A DNA stretch of 52,178 nucleotides from an uncultured Verrucomicrobiota bacterium (GTDB taxonomy: Bacteria; Verrucomicrobiota; Verrucomicrobiia; Verrucomicrobiales; Akkermansiaceae), in NCBI GenBank assembly GCA_913063525.1, contig CAJXYV010000002.1, positions 1-52,178 on the forward strand, given 5' to 3'. Under the pieces are notes generated by a model. That model saw only the letters and a program-made list of their open reading frames with translations. It did no database searches and had not been told where the DNA came from. The position numbers and the translations under genes were made by a program. Positions 39,724 through 50,275 of this stretch are shown here, one piece after another. Within the stretch, counting starts at the first letter, position 1. Each line of letters begins with the position of its first letter.

Positions 39724-40437
39724 TTATTTCGCGGAGCCCTTGGCCTTAGCAGGCGAGAAGTTTAGGACTGCGGGAACCGCTTGGTCTTTTTTAAGCGAGA
39801 GAAGGTAGGAAACAAGGGCCTTTGCTTCTGGAGTTGGAACTAACTCAGTGCCTTCGTCGGCATTTCCGAACGGCATGGCATCTTCCGAGGGATTTCCCGT
39901 GATCTTGCGCTTGGTGAACATGAAGTGGTGGGGCGGACAGGTGGACTGCCAAAGCTGAGGATCGAGGCGTGGATTGTAGAGGTGAGTGAAGAGCCAGATG
40001 GATGGGTCTTTACCCGCAGCGTAATTAGACTCCACGCGGCGGCCGAGATTGGACAAATCAGGACCCATGCGGGAGACACCGATCTGGGCGAACTTTTCGC
40101 CGAAGAAGTCGTAGGCGTTGGTTTCGCGCCGGGTGTCGCCGCGATCAGGATCTGCCTTCAAGCCGCCCCAATCTGGGCGATAAAGGTCATTGCCCGCATA
40201 AGTCGGGCGAACGACCTGCGTGTGGCAAAGATAACAGCCGTTTTCGGCATAGACTCTGGCACCATCGGCCACCCGCCCCGTGCGTTTCGGGAAGAAGATG
40301 CCGGTGGTCCCATCTGTTGCTTCTGATAGTTGGATCGGCGCCAGATTGCGCATGGTGATAAATGGCACCACGATGACCGCAAGCCACGCAACGCCAAAGC
40401 TGGCTGATAGTCCGAGAATGAATGTACGAAAGCTCAT
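39724..40437 (-). CDS. cbb3-type oxidase subunit II (CcoO)-like cytochrome c
   Basis: GARVYAENGCYLCHTQVVRPTYAGNDLYRPDWGG; GPDLSNLGRR; DAMPFG. Confidence 0.88.
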   Translation of the reverse strand: MSFRTFILGLSASFGVAWLAVIVVPFITMRNLAPIQLSEATDGTTGIFFPKRTGRVADGARVYAENGCYLCHTQVVRPTYAGNDLYRPDWGGLKADPDRGDTRRETNAYDFFGEKFAQIGVSRMGPDLSNLGRRVESNYAAGKDPSIWLFTHLYNPRLDPQLWQSTCPPHHFMFTKRKITGNPSEDAMPFGNADEGTELVPTPEAKALVSYLLSLKKDQAVPAVLNFSPAKAKGSAK

Positions 40438-40464
40438 GAAGTTTGAGATCTGAAATTTATCACC

Positions 40465-41970
40465 TTAGTGGGCGCTGATGTATCCGGGGCCAGCATTGTC
40501 GATATCGCCTTCCTCGCCGTGCGGGCTGGAAGCATGTCCGTGCGCGGCATCGAAGAGAGTCGGATGTTGACTGCGCCGCCCGAGGCGCAACCACATCAAG
40601 GCGAGGTGAATGAAAAAGAAGATATTGGAGAATAGGATGAAGCACCAGGCGATCGTTGTTCCAACCGCGTATGGGTAGGCGCGGCTGGCGGCGTTCTGCC
40701 ATGGTTGTTGCCAGTCTTCCTGACCGATCCCCTGCTCGAATCCGCCGAAAATGGCGAACAATGCGACTGCCATGATTCCATAAACCGAGAACAAGAAGTG
40801 AATCTTGATCAGGCGGCGGGAAAGCCACTCGCGGCGTGTCACCCGCGGCACGATAAAGTAAACCGCACCGAACATGACAAAACTGAAGAAGCCATAAAGG
40901 GCGAGAATTTCAAACCCATAACCGGAGAGTGAGAACTGCGTGAGCGGCAGGGTCGAATCTGGCAAGTTCAACACAACCGCGGAGCATGCCAGAAGAATCA
41001 GGCCGCCAATCCCTGCAAGGGTGAAACGAAGGGATGGGCTGCTGGCCAAAATCTCTGGCGACGAGATCGCGGTGCGCAGAAGATTGATGGCGGCGGAAAT
41101 CGTCGGCACAAAAAGCATGACGGTGGCTGCAGCACCGACGTATGGCAGGAAGTAAGGGATCGGCGCACCTGCCAGCTTCTGCATGCCCGCCCAAGGAGCG
41201 ATAACGGCGAGTGACCAGAATCCGAGTTTTGCCAGCGAATAGCTATAAACGGGCTGGCCGGTGATTTTGGGTGCGAGGTAATAGGCAGTTCCCAGCGCCA
41301 CGGGTGTGAAGAAGAGGAACGTGAGGGCCGACTTATACCAGGCATTGATACCGGCAGCCATCACCGGATGGCCCGGCAGGCAGTGAAGCAAGGTGTTTGC
41401 GGTGATGAAGATCCAAGGGAACCAAACGATGGCCGCCAGTAGATACCACTGTGAGATATAGACGTGGCCCTCGGGCCGAACGCGGAATTGGATGAATGAC
41501 CAGATGACAATGGCGAAGTAACTGGCGAGCAAAACCGGCCAGGCAAATGCAGGGAATTCCATCCATGGCATTCCCGTGCTCGAGCCCGAAAGGATTCCCA
41601 CGAGACCCAAGAAGACTCCGAGATTCCATACATGACCCGCGACTAGAATCAATCCGGCAGCAGTGCATTCTTTGCGCGATAGCCGGGCCATCATCCAGAT
41701 GATCACCGCAAACGCTGCCTGAAATCCCCAGCCATAGATAAAGGCGTTGATGTGAGCCGGAAAGACGCGGCCATAGGTCAGCCATGAGCAGCACGACAGA
41801 AAGCCGGGTGCGTGAGCCTTCGCCGAGGAGATAATGCCCAGAACGATTGAAACCGCGAGCCAGGCGGCACCGCTGGTCAGGAAAAACATCACGGGGTGAC
41901 GTAGCGAACGGTCGATCCCCGCGCGAAGCAAGGCGTCCTGTTCAGTGGTAGTTGAGATGGCGGAAGACAT
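40465..41970 (-). CDS. cbb3-type oxidase subunit I (CcoN) homologue lacking active-site ligands
   Basis: CcoN-like TM pattern (YGRVFPAHINAFIYGWG, LAPKITGQPVYSYSLAKLGFWSL, FGAVYFIVPRVTRREWL) but no CuB/heme b3 histidines. Confidence 0.85.
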   Translation of the reverse strand: MSSAISTTTEQDALLRAGIDRSLRHPVMFFLTSGAAWLAVSIVLGIISSAKAHAPGFLSCCSWLTYGRVFPAHINAFIYGWGFQAAFAVIIWMMARLSRKECTAAGLILVAGHVWNLGVFLGLVGILSGSSTGMPWMEFPAFAWPVLLASYFAIVIWSFIQFRVRPEGHVYISQWYLLAAIVWFPWIFITANTLLHCLPGHPVMAAGINAWYKSALTFLFFTPVALGTAYYLAPKITGQPVYSYSLAKLGFWSLAVIAPWAGMQKLAGAPIPYFLPYVGAAATVMLFVPTISAAINLLRTAISSPEILASSPSLRFTLAGIGGLILLACSAVVLNLPDSTLPLTQFSLSGYGFEILALYGFFSFVMFGAVYFIVPRVTRREWLSRRLIKIHFLFSVYGIMAVALFAIFGGFEQGIGQEDWQQPWQNAASRAYPYAVGTTIAWCFILFSNIFFFIHLALMWLRLGRRSQHPTLFDAAHGHASSPHGEEGDIDNAGPGYISAH

Positions 41971-41993
41971 CGGCTTTGAAGATAAAATCGAGA

Positions 41994-42749
41994 TTAAGGT
42001 TTGGTGAGTTCCGCAGCAGAAACTTGAGGTTTACCCACCTCACTGCGAAGCGCGGCGACTTGCTCGGGCTTGACGGCCGAAGCCTTATTGCCAAAACTAT
42101 TGCGCACGTAGGTAAGGACACCGGCGATTTGCTCGTCCGTCTGATAGGCAAGCGCCGCCATGCCGCCCGGCATGTTGTATTCCGTCCCCTTGACCGAAAT
42201 CGGACCTTGGAGACCCCGGAGTTGGATACGAATGAGATTGGAAATCGGCCCCTTGACCCATTCCGAACCGGCAAGCGGCGGTGCAATCGGACTACCTTCA
42301 CCATTTTGGCCGTGGCAGGCAGCGCAGACGAGGAATTGAGTTTTGCCGATCGCCATGACAGCAGGATCAATCGGAGCCTCAGCCGCATCTGAAACATCGA
42401 TCGCCTTGGTATCAACGGCTGGCGCTGATGCGAGTTTTTTGGCAGTATCGGAACCCGGCACGAGCTGGGCAGGCTGCTCAACCGCTAGTGGTTTGGTAGC
42501 AGCAAGCTGCTTGGCAAGTTTCGGAATAGTGGCATCAAGGACTTCAGGCGAGATGTTAGCTGCCTGAGCCGCATCGATTTTTGCCTTGGTGATGTAGCGT
42601 GACTTGGCAGCTGCATCTTCCATAGTTGTTGGATCGGAGTGATTGAATAACCAAATCACTGCGAGCATCACAGCAAAGATGAAGAAGGTGCCAAGAGCCC
42701 ACCAGAAAGTAGTGAAGCGGATGATCAGATTGTCGCGGGATGGGTCCAT
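41994..42749 (-). CDS. Membrane-anchored monoheme cytochrome c (ATG at 42749)
   Basis: CAACHGQNGEGSPIAPPLAGSEWVKG; N-terminal TM; ORF-track start 42929 overlaps the upstream gene. Confidence 0.85.
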   Translation of the reverse strand: MDPSRDNLIIRFTTFWWALGTFFIFAVMLAVIWLFNHSDPTTMEDAAAKSRYITKAKIDAAQAANISPEVLDATIPKLAKQLAATKPLAVEQPAQLVPGSDTAKKLASAPAVDTKAIDVSDAAEAPIDPAVMAIGKTQFLVCAACHGQNGEGSPIAPPLAGSEWVKGPISNLIRIQLRGLQGPISVKGTEYNMPGGMAALAYQTDEQIAGVLTYVRNSFGNKASAVKPEQVAALRSEVGKPQVSAAELTKP

Positions 42750-42765
42750 GTTCGAAAAAGGAAAC

Positions 42766-44076
42766 TCAGTTAGAAACGTTTGCGGACTCGAGAATGCGAG
42801 GGTCGCGATTCGGATAGAGTGAATGCTGACCCAAGGCGCGGATGAGGATAAAGAGGAATGCCGCACCGATGGTGACAAATGCGAGGATGTCACCCCAGAA
42901 GGCTCCGGGAATCGCCACTTGGATATCACCGAATACTTCCGGCTTGATATGACCCAAAGAAACGCCGCGCTCAGGAATCGTGATCAGGTAATGATCGAGG
43001 GCGTGCATGCAGAGCGTGTAAACGGCGACGATCGAAAGCATCTTCGGATTCTTCTTCAACCACGCTTGGAGCAGGACGACAAAAGGAACGACGAAGTGAC
43101 CGAAGACGAGGAAGTACATGGCAATGTTCCAGTTGCCCGTATTGCGAATGGAGAAGTAGGAGGTTTCCTCGGTGATGTTCGCATACCAGATAAGGAAAAA
43201 CTGGGAGAAGGCGATGTAGGCCCAGAAGGTGGTGAATGCGAACATCAGCTTGCCCATGATGTGGAAGTGTTCCGAGGTCGTCACATGCTTGAGATGACCC
43301 ATGCTCTTCAGCCAGGTGCAAACAAGAACGATGACCGCCATTGAGTTCAGCGCGGTGCCGGCAAACAGATAGACACCCCACATCGTCGAGAACCACTTGT
43401 AATCGAGGCCCATCAGGAAATCGAAGCCGGTGAATGTGATCGTGAGTGCAAAAATGATCAGAGGATAATTGGAGTGGTAGCGCGCCGTGAGCAGGCGGGC
43501 TGTTCCGGGATTAGGATCGGTATCCTGAGCCGTCGAGAGCTTGCGAAGGCCATAGATCACCGCACTGAGACCGATGCCATAGAAGGCGAAACGACCGTAC
43601 CAGAATGGCAGATTCATGAACCAATGCTTGTTCGATAGAAGATGCTCGTGGTGATGGAGATACTCCTTCACCTCGCCTGGAGCGGCGCGGTGGATATTCA
43701 TCCATTCGTAGAGATAAACCTGAACCTGTGGGAATAGCAGCGGCAAGCCGAACAGAAAGACCCACGGAAAGGTCGAGCCCAGGTTTTCAAAGGTGCGACG
43801 GACGGAGGTGCCCCAACTTGAATTGGAGACGTTGTGCAACAAAGTCCAGAAAACGCCACCGATCGAAAGCGTCAGGAAATAATAAAAGGCAAACAACCAG
43901 GAATAGGCGAATGGCCCACGAAGTTTTTCGGAAGCAAAAAACAACAGGTAGATGCTGGCGACGCTGCCTAGCACGGCCACGATCAAGGCCATGCGTTTCA
44001 CTTTCGAAACCTTGGAGGAGTCGAGGTGATCGCCGTTGATCGCGATGTCTGCGGATGTGACGTGGTGGTGAGCCAT
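42766..44076 (-). CDS. actF: Alternative Complex III, ActF-like quinol:cytochrome c oxidoreductase subunit
   Basis: Multi-TM protein in ACIII gene order; ATG at 44076 (MAHHHVTSADIAINGDHL). Confidence 0.8.
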   Translation of the reverse strand: MAHHHVTSADIAINGDHLDSSKVSKVKRMALIVAVLGSVASIYLLFFASEKLRGPFAYSWLFAFYYFLTLSIGGVFWTLLHNVSNSSWGTSVRRTFENLGSTFPWVFLFGLPLLFPQVQVYLYEWMNIHRAAPGEVKEYLHHHEHLLSNKHWFMNLPFWYGRFAFYGIGLSAVIYGLRKLSTAQDTDPNPGTARLLTARYHSNYPLIIFALTITFTGFDFLMGLDYKWFSTMWGVYLFAGTALNSMAVIVLVCTWLKSMGHLKHVTTSEHFHIMGKLMFAFTTFWAYIAFSQFFLIWYANITEETSYFSIRNTGNWNIAMYFLVFGHFVVPFVVLLQAWLKKNPKMLSIVAVYTLCMHALDHYLITIPERGVSLGHIKPEVFGDIQVAIPGAFWGDILAFVTIGAAFLFILIRALGQHSLYPNRDPRILESANVSN

Positions 44077-44098
44077 TACTATAAAGTCAGTAAAAGAG

Positions 44099-44749
44099 TT
44101 ATTGGGCCTTGGTTTGTGCCTCTTTGGCAGCCTGCAGCGTTCGGACATAGGCGACAATCGCCCAACGGTCGCGAACGGAGATGTTGTAGCCGTAGCCACT
44201 CATCATGCCCTTACCGTTAGTGATGGTTTCAAAGATGCGACCATCGGGGTAGGACGCAGATTTGAAGTTATTCATGTGGAAATTGGCGATGCCGGGTACG
44301 CCGTACAGACCGGTGATCCCTTGCCCGTCTCCCGACTTGCCGTGGCAGACGGCGCAATAAATCCCAAAGCGCTCTTTGCCGCGCTGAATCAAGGATGAAG
44401 CGCTTTCCTCGGTGAGTTGCAATTCCTGTGGCATGCCATTGCCGAAATAATCACCGACGTGACCCGTGTAGTAATAACCGGTCTGGCCGCCGAATTCGTA
44501 TTCGGGAATACCGCCAATGGATTGAGCCCCCGCTTCATTGAAGCCGCGTGGCTGGGTTTGGCCCACCGGAAGTCGGCTGCCGTGGCCGTCTGCAAAGAAC
44601 GCGTCAGGCTTCTGGGCGCGGATCTTGTCCTGGGTATCCATGTCCGGAAAAATCTGGATTGGAGGCTTGGAAAACTTCTGGCCGCGGACTCCGAAGACTC
44701 CGACGACGAGCAGCGCAATCAGTGCGTAAGCGAGGAAAAAGTAGCGCAT
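44099..44749 (-). CDS. actE: Alternative Complex III, ActE-like cytochrome c
   Basis: CAVCHGKSGDGQGITGLYGVPGIANF. Confidence 0.85.
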   Translation of the reverse strand: MRYFFLAYALIALLVVGVFGVRGQKFSKPPIQIFPDMDTQDKIRAQKPDAFFADGHGSRLPVGQTQPRGFNEAGAQSIGGIPEYEFGGQTGYYYTGHVGDYFGNGMPQELQLTEESASSLIQRGKERFGIYCAVCHGKSGDGQGITGLYGVPGIANFHMNNFKSASYPDGRIFETITNGKGMMSGYGYNISVRDRWAIVAYVRTLQAAKEAQTKAQ

Positions 44750-44799
44750 GAGAATTTAACGGAAAAGGTTAAGAGCAATGAGAGTCATCGTTCGGATCA

Positions 44800-45354
44800 T
44801 CAATCTTCTTCTTCGACAAGTTCGATGTTAGCCCCGCCGATTTCGGCGAGCAGGTCGCGCGTCCCATTGGGCGTAAATTTCGGATCACGGGCCTCGATCG
44901 CGATAAAAAATCCATCGTCCGTCGCCTTGCGGAACTGGTCACTTGCAAACAAGGGGTGATTGAGGCGAGGAAGTTGAATCAGGCCCAATAGACCGAAGAG
45001 AACCGTAAATCCGGAAAACAGGATCGTCAGCTCGAACATGATCGGGAAAAACGCAGGAACCGTGAATATGTTCACGGGCTTCGACTGCACCACCGTCGGA
45101 TAGATCACCACTTGGGTCGTGTAGGCGAGCGCAAAGGCCGTCGCCGTTCCGGTCATACCTCCAAAGAACACAAACCAAGGAAGGATCGAGCGTTTCATGC
45201 CCATCGCCCCGTCGAGGCCGTGAATCGGGTATGGAGAATAACAATCCCATTTCCTGAAGCCGGCGTCGCGGATTTTTTCAGCGCCCTTGTAAAGAGCGGA
45301 TGCGCTCTTGAACTCGGCGAGGTAGCCGTAAACGCGTTTGCGGGTGGTGCTCAC
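44800..45354 (-). CDS. actD: Alternative Complex III, ActD-like (DUF3341)
   Basis: YGYLAEFKSASALYKGAEKIRDAGFRKWDCYSPYPIHGLDGAMG. Confidence 0.88.
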   Translation of the reverse strand: MSTTRKRVYGYLAEFKSASALYKGAEKIRDAGFRKWDCYSPYPIHGLDGAMGMKRSILPWFVFFGGMTGTATAFALAYTTQVVIYPTVVQSKPVNIFTVPAFFPIMFELTILFSGFTVLFGLLGLIQLPRLNHPLFASDQFRKATDDGFFIAIEARDPKFTPNGTRDLLAEIGGANIELVEEED

Positions 45355-45385
45355 TGGTGTAAAAATTTAGAGTTAGGCGTTAAAG

Positions 45386-46861
45386 TTATTTGGAGGAAAC
45401 CAATTCCTTTTGATAGGCGGCTTCGATCACAACACCGTGGTCTGCATGCTCTTGAAGATCGTCGTGGTGTGGATCTGACTCCAGAAGAGTCCATTTGACC
45501 TCGGCGATGTTGATGCATGGCAGGAAGCGAAGGAACATCAAGAACAGAGCAAGGAATAAGCCAATCGTGCCGACAAAGGTCATCAGCTCGACACCACTCG
45601 GCGAATAGGTCTTCCAGTCACCAGGAAGGAACATCCGGGCCAAGGTCGTGCAAATGATGACGAAGCGCTCAAACCACATCCCGACGTTGACGCACATCGC
45701 AACAACCATGATCACCCAGAGGTTTTCGCGGCATGCTTTGAACCAGAAAACCTGAGGCGAAAGCACATTGAGGCTCATCATCGCTGCGTAGGCCCACCAG
45801 TATGGACCCGCGATCCGGAATTTGAAGGCGTCCATTTCATAGATGGCGCCCGAGTAGAAGGCGACAAAAAGCTCCATCAAGTAGGCATATCCGACGATCG
45901 TACCTGTAAGGAGGATGATCTTGGCCATGTTGTCGATGTGCTTCATGGTGATCAAATCCTGCAAGCCATAGATGAAACGGGCAGGCACCATGATGGTGAG
46001 CACCATGGCGAAACCACCGAAGATGGCACCGGCTACGAAGTAAGGCGGGAAGATCGTGGTGTGCCAACCGGGAACCACCGAGGTTGCAAAGTCGAACGAG
46101 ACGACCGAGTGAACCGAGAGCACCAACGGTGTGGAAAGCGCCGCAAGGAGCAAGTACGCCATTTCATAGTGACTCCACTGGCGGTTCCCCCCGCGCCAGC
46201 CGAGTGAAAAGATACCATAAAGAATCTTACGAATGCCTGGCTTGCAACGATCGCGGATGGTGGCGAGATCGGGAACCATACCGAGATACCAGAAGATCAG
46301 AGAAATCGTGAAGTAGGTGGAAACGGCAAACACGTCCCACAGCAGCGGCGACTTGAAGTTCTGCCAAATCGCATTGGCGTTCGGCACCGGTGCCAGAAAC
46401 CATGCAAACCAGACCCGACCGACGTGGAAGGCAGGGAAAATCCCGGCGCAGATCACGGCGAAAATCGTCATCGCCTCTGCCGCGCGGTTGATGGAAGTCC
46501 GCCAGTTTTGGCGGGTTAGGAATAGCACCGCCGAGATCAGCGTCCCCGCGTGGCCGATACCGATCCAAAACACGAAGTTGGTAATATCAAAACCCCAGAA
46601 GACCCGGTTCGACATCCCCCAGACACCCACACCCGTGGAGACCAGATAGGTCAAACCACCACCGACGCCGATGAGAGCAATCAGTGCGGATGGAATGAAA
46701 AGCAACCACCACAAAAAGGGTTGCCGATTTTCCAAAACACCGCAAATGCGTTCGGTGATCCAATTGTATGAACGGCCGCTGAGGATGAGCTTTTCGCGCT
46801 CAAGCACCGGGATTTTCACTCCGGTGTGGGTCTCAGGTGCCGTATGGGTGGTAGAAGCCAT
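45386..46861 (-). CDS. actC: Alternative Complex III, ActC-like NrfD/PsrC membrane subunit
   Basis: [44 protein letters not shown]. Confidence 0.92.
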   Translation of the reverse strand: MASTTHTAPETHTGVKIPVLEREKLILSGRSYNWITERICGVLENRQPFLWWLLFIPSALIALIGVGGGLTYLVSTGVGVWGMSNRVFWGFDITNFVFWIGIGHAGTLISAVLFLTRQNWRTSINRAAEAMTIFAVICAGIFPAFHVGRVWFAWFLAPVPNANAIWQNFKSPLLWDVFAVSTYFTISLIFWYLGMVPDLATIRDRCKPGIRKILYGIFSLGWRGGNRQWSHYEMAYLLLAALSTPLVLSVHSVVSFDFATSVVPGWHTTIFPPYFVAGAIFGGFAMVLTIMVPARFIYGLQDLITMKHIDNMAKIILLTGTIVGYAYLMELFVAFYSGAIYEMDAFKFRIAGPYWWAYAAMMSLNVLSPQVFWFKACRENLWVIMVVAMCVNVGMWFERFVIICTTLARMFLPGDWKTYSPSGVELMTFVGTIGLFLALFLMFLRFLPCINIAEVKWTLLESDPHHDDLQEHADHGVVIEAAYQKELVSSK

Positions 46862-46897
46862 GTTAAATGAAAAATTGGAAGCTCAGATAAAAACAGA

Positions 46898-49800
46898 TCA
46901 GGCCATGTGAATGGTCGCCTTGCCGACAAATTTCGCGTCCGGCATGGCCGGATTCGGGTTCTTGACGCGCGCCAGATAACTGGTGCGCGGCCGGGTGCCG
47001 ATGTAGTTGAGGAGATCGTAGTTACGGTCGATGCGCTTGCTGCGACCGAGTGCGGATTTCTCTTCGTCGAGAAGGTTGCCGAAGGTGATGGCGCCGGCGG
47101 GGCAAGCGTCTTGGCAAGCGGTCTTCACCGAATCCACCGGGATGCGGAGGGTGTTGACGTTGACCTGCATTTCGGTGGAAGCCTTGCCAGCGACGAGAGC
47201 CTCTTGCTTTTGACCCTGCTTCTGACGAATCACCGAATCCTTGAGACGTTGCACACAGTAGGTGCACTTCTCCATCACACCGCGCATGCGGACCGTGACG
47301 TTCGGATTCTTCTGAAGATGTGGGGCTTCGCCCACTTGTTTCTCACCAAACGGCCCCTTATAAAGGTTATGGGCGATCAGCGGGTTGCGCTTATTATAGT
47401 CGAAATAGTTGAAGCGGCGCGCCTTGTACGGGCAGTTGTTTGCACAATAGCGCGTTCCGATGCAACGGTTATAGGCCATTGCATTGAGGCCGTCTTCCGT
47501 GTGAATCGTTGCATTGACTGGGCAAACGGTCTCGCAGGGCGCGGACTCGCACTGGACGCAGGCCACCGGTTGGGGAACCATTTCCGGATTGCCTTCGTCG
47601 AAGGTATTGTCCTTTTGCGCGGCGAAGTAGCGATCCATCCGGATCCAGTGCATTTCGCGGCCCATGGCGACCTGTCTCTTGCCAACAATCGGAATATTGT
47701 TCTCCGATTGGCAGGCAACGAGGCAGGAGTTACAACCCATGCAAGAGGAGAGATCGATCGACATACCCCACTGATGGAGAGGATCGCTGAGTAGCGGCTT
47801 GCCGGCACGGTCTTTAGGTTGGTAAAGCGAGACCGTCGGCGGCGCGTGGGAATCGTTGCCTTGTTTCGGCACATTCGCGAGTTGGGCGGCGAACGAACCT
47901 TTTTCCTCGTCGCCAAGAGTCGAAACCTCGCGGGCCAGGGCGCGGCCATACATCGCGTTGTGCTCTTGGGTGAGGGCGACCGAGTAGCGGAGAGTCGTCG
48001 GAGCCACCTTCGCACCGGTGGCGAAATAGGCCGTGGCAGCCGTACGGAGTGGATAGGCATTGAAACCGCGGTTCACACCGACGAGGCCGACGTGAGATTC
48101 GTTTTTCGGTCCACGCTTGAGTTCGTCGTGCTTATCAAAGCCTTGGCCGTAACCGAGCGGGATGACAATCGTGTTTTCAGCTTGGCCGAAGGAAACGAGA
48201 ATCGGGATTTCCAGTGTCTGACCGTTAACCGCCAGGCGAATCATCGGCGACGTGCGGTTTTGGGCCTCGTCGTCAGGAGAACGCGATGCGAAGTCCGTTT
48301 CGAGCTGGATAATTTGGTCGTAAATCCCCAGCTCCTTGGCGGTGCTCGGGGCGACAAGTGCGACGTTGTCCCATGTGAGCTTGGAAATCGGATCGGGAGC
48401 CTCTTGCAGCCAGCCATTATCAATCCAACGACCGTCGAAGATCGACGAGTCGGTTGCGAAAATCACCTCGAGCGAATCCTTGGTCGGCGGTGTCGCAACG
48501 ATCGGCGCAGACAGGTCGCCGCGCAGTTTCGGGTTAGCGATCGGATAGGAAGAACCCGCGAGGAAACCATCGCGAAGCAGCTTTTTCCAAGCCGTATCCC
48601 CTGCCCCGCCGAGTGTGGAGAAAGTCGCGCGGACGGCGGTATAGGCGGGTGATGCCGCGCCTTTTTCGCCTTCGCCATTAAGAAGCTTTCCGTCGTTAGA
48701 AAGCAAGGCGAGCAGCAACTCCAACTCCGAAACACAATCCTTGTAGAGCGGCAGAATCATCGGCTGCACTACCGTGTAGGTACCACTCGCGCTGCGAGCA
48801 TCCGACCATGATTCTAAATAGTGGGCGGCAGGAAGGTGCCATGTCGAAGCATGAGCCGTCGCATCCGTGCGGGTACCGAAGTGGATGCTCGTCTTAAGTT
48901 TGGCATATGACTCGCCGAACTTGAGATCGGCCGGAGCATCATAAAGCGGATTGGAAGGTGTAAGAACAATGAGGGTATCGACCGCCTTCGCGTCGATGTC
49001 ATTTTTCAGCGCAGCGAGATTACCGAGGCCCTTCGTTCCAGTTTGGACAGCGAGAAGCGGTTTGCCCTCTCCGATGTTGCCGAGCGACTGGTTGATCGCA
49101 TGGGCGAGCAAGTGAAGCGCCAGCGACTGGCGGGAACCTGCGAGAACCAAGGATTTTCCAGCGTTCGCCTTCAGGTCATCCACGAGGCCATTAACCCATG
49201 CAACATGCTTCGGATCGGAAAGTTCGGGAGAGACGATTGCCACACCGGCTTTCACGCCGAGTCCGCGAGCGATTTGCGCAGCGACGGCGGTCACCTGGCT
49301 AGGAGAAACCCGCAAGCGGTGATCCGCCATGCCACCGGTGAGGGTGAACGCAGCTTCCACCGAGTAGAGACGGTTCATTTTCGACGCGTCCGGCTTACCC
49401 TCGTAGGATTTGCCCTCGGGCTTACGGCGGTCGAAAAACGCGGTGACCGGTCCTTGCGAATCGGTGCCGGCAAAGTCGCAGTCGAGTGAAACGATGCGAT
49501 CCGCTTTGGCGAAGTTAGCGACCAGTTTCACCCCCTCGCCCAAGGCCACGGCGGACGATTCGCCGGTGAGAGCTTCATATTGATAGAATTTGGCAGAAGA
49601 GAACTTTGTGGCCAACTCCTGTGTCAGGCGGGCGCGGGTCGGGCTATCATCGGCACCGAAAAGGAATCCAACCTTGGCCGACTTATCCGTCGCGATGGTG
49701 GCCAGCGCCGCCTCGAAATCAGCGCGTGCTGCCGCGTTTCCGCCTTTGAGAATTTTGCGCGAGCGCGATGGCGAGTAGAGATCTAACACCGATGCTTGGG

Positions 49801-50230
49801 CAAAGGCATCCGTTCCTTCGGAATCCGGGTGAAGGTGGTTAGGAGCCAGCTTGGTCGGGCGGCCTTCAAAGGTCGTCACCACCAGCGGCGTCGCGCCGTG
49901 GGCGCGTGGCATCGCAGAAGCATAGTAGGTCGCCTTGCCTGGGATCACCCATTCCGGTGCCTTGGTGTAAGGGACGATGTAGGATTCAGGGCGGCGGCAC
50001 GCTGCCATGCCAAAGCCGGCGAGAGCCGTCGATGCGCCCATCAACTTCAAGAACGAACGGCGCGATGTCTCGGCATCTTCCTCGTTGGCCATCTCCGCAG
50101 CGCCTTGCGGGAACTCGCGGTCCAGCCACTGGCGGAAGTCGGCGGTGTCTTCCAGTTGACCCACACTGCGCCAGGCGACGGTGGTTTCGCCGGCGGGAAC
50201 CTCGGGGTGATGCAAAATGCGCTTGCTCAT
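46898..50230 (-). CDS. actB: Alternative Complex III, ActB-like molybdopterin-oxidoreductase/ferredoxin fusion
   Basis: Twin-arginine RRSFLKLMG; C-terminal CMGCNSCLVACQSENN, CVQCESAPCETVCPVNA, CIGTRYCANNCPYKARRFN. Confidence 0.93.
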   Translation of the reverse strand: MSKRILHHPEVPAGETTVAWRSVGQLEDTADFRQWLDREFPQGAAEMANEEDAETSRRSFLKLMGASTALAGFGMAACRRPESYIVPYTKAPEWVIPGKATYYASAMPRAHGATPLVVTTFEGRPTKLAPNHLHPDSEGTDAFAQASVLDLYSPSRSRKILKGGNAAARADFEAALATIATDKSAKVGFLFGADDSPTRARLTQELATKFSSAKFYQYEALTGESSAVALGEGVKLVANFAKADRIVSLDCDFAGTDSQGPVTAFFDRRKPEGKSYEGKPDASKMNRLYSVEAAFTLTGGMADHRLRVSPSQVTAVAAQIARGLGVKAGVAIVSPELSDPKHVAWVNGLVDDLKANAGKSLVLAGSRQSLALHLLAHAINQSLGNIGEGKPLLAVQTGTKGLGNLAALKNDIDAKAVDTLIVLTPSNPLYDAPADLKFGESYAKLKTSIHFGTRTDATAHASTWHLPAAHYLESWSDARSASGTYTVVQPMILPLYKDCVSELELLLALLSNDGKLLNGEGEKGAASPAYTAVRATFSTLGGAGDTAWKKLLRDGFLAGSSYPIANPKLRGDLSAPIVATPPTKDSLEVIFATDSSIFDGRWIDNGWLQEAPDPISKLTWDNVALVAPSTAKELGIYDQIIQLETDFASRSPDDEAQNRTSPMIRLAVNGQTLEIPILVSFGQAENTIVIPLGYGQGFDKHDELKRGPKNESHVGLVGVNRGFNAYPLRTAATAYFATGAKVAPTTLRYSVALTQEHNAMYGRALAREVSTLGDEEKGSFAAQLANVPKQGNDSHAPPTVSLYQPKDRAGKPLLSDPLHQWGMSIDLSSCMGCNSCLVACQSENNIPIVGKRQVAMGREMHWIRMDRYFAAQKDNTFDEGNPEMVPQPVACVQCESAPCETVCPVNATIHTEDGLNAMAYNRCIGTRYCANNCPYKARRFNYFDYNKRNPLIAHNLYKGPFGEKQVGEAPHLQKNPNVTVRMRGVMEKCTYCVQRLKDSVIRQKQGQKQEALVAGKASTEMQVNVNTLRIPVDSVKTACQDACPAGAITFGNLLDEEKSALGRSKRIDRNYDLLNYIGTRPRTSYLARVKNPNPAMPDAKFVGKATIHMA

Positions 50231-50275
50231 GTTAGACTGCGGAAAGGATGAAAGTTAGAAAAAAGGGCGAACGGA

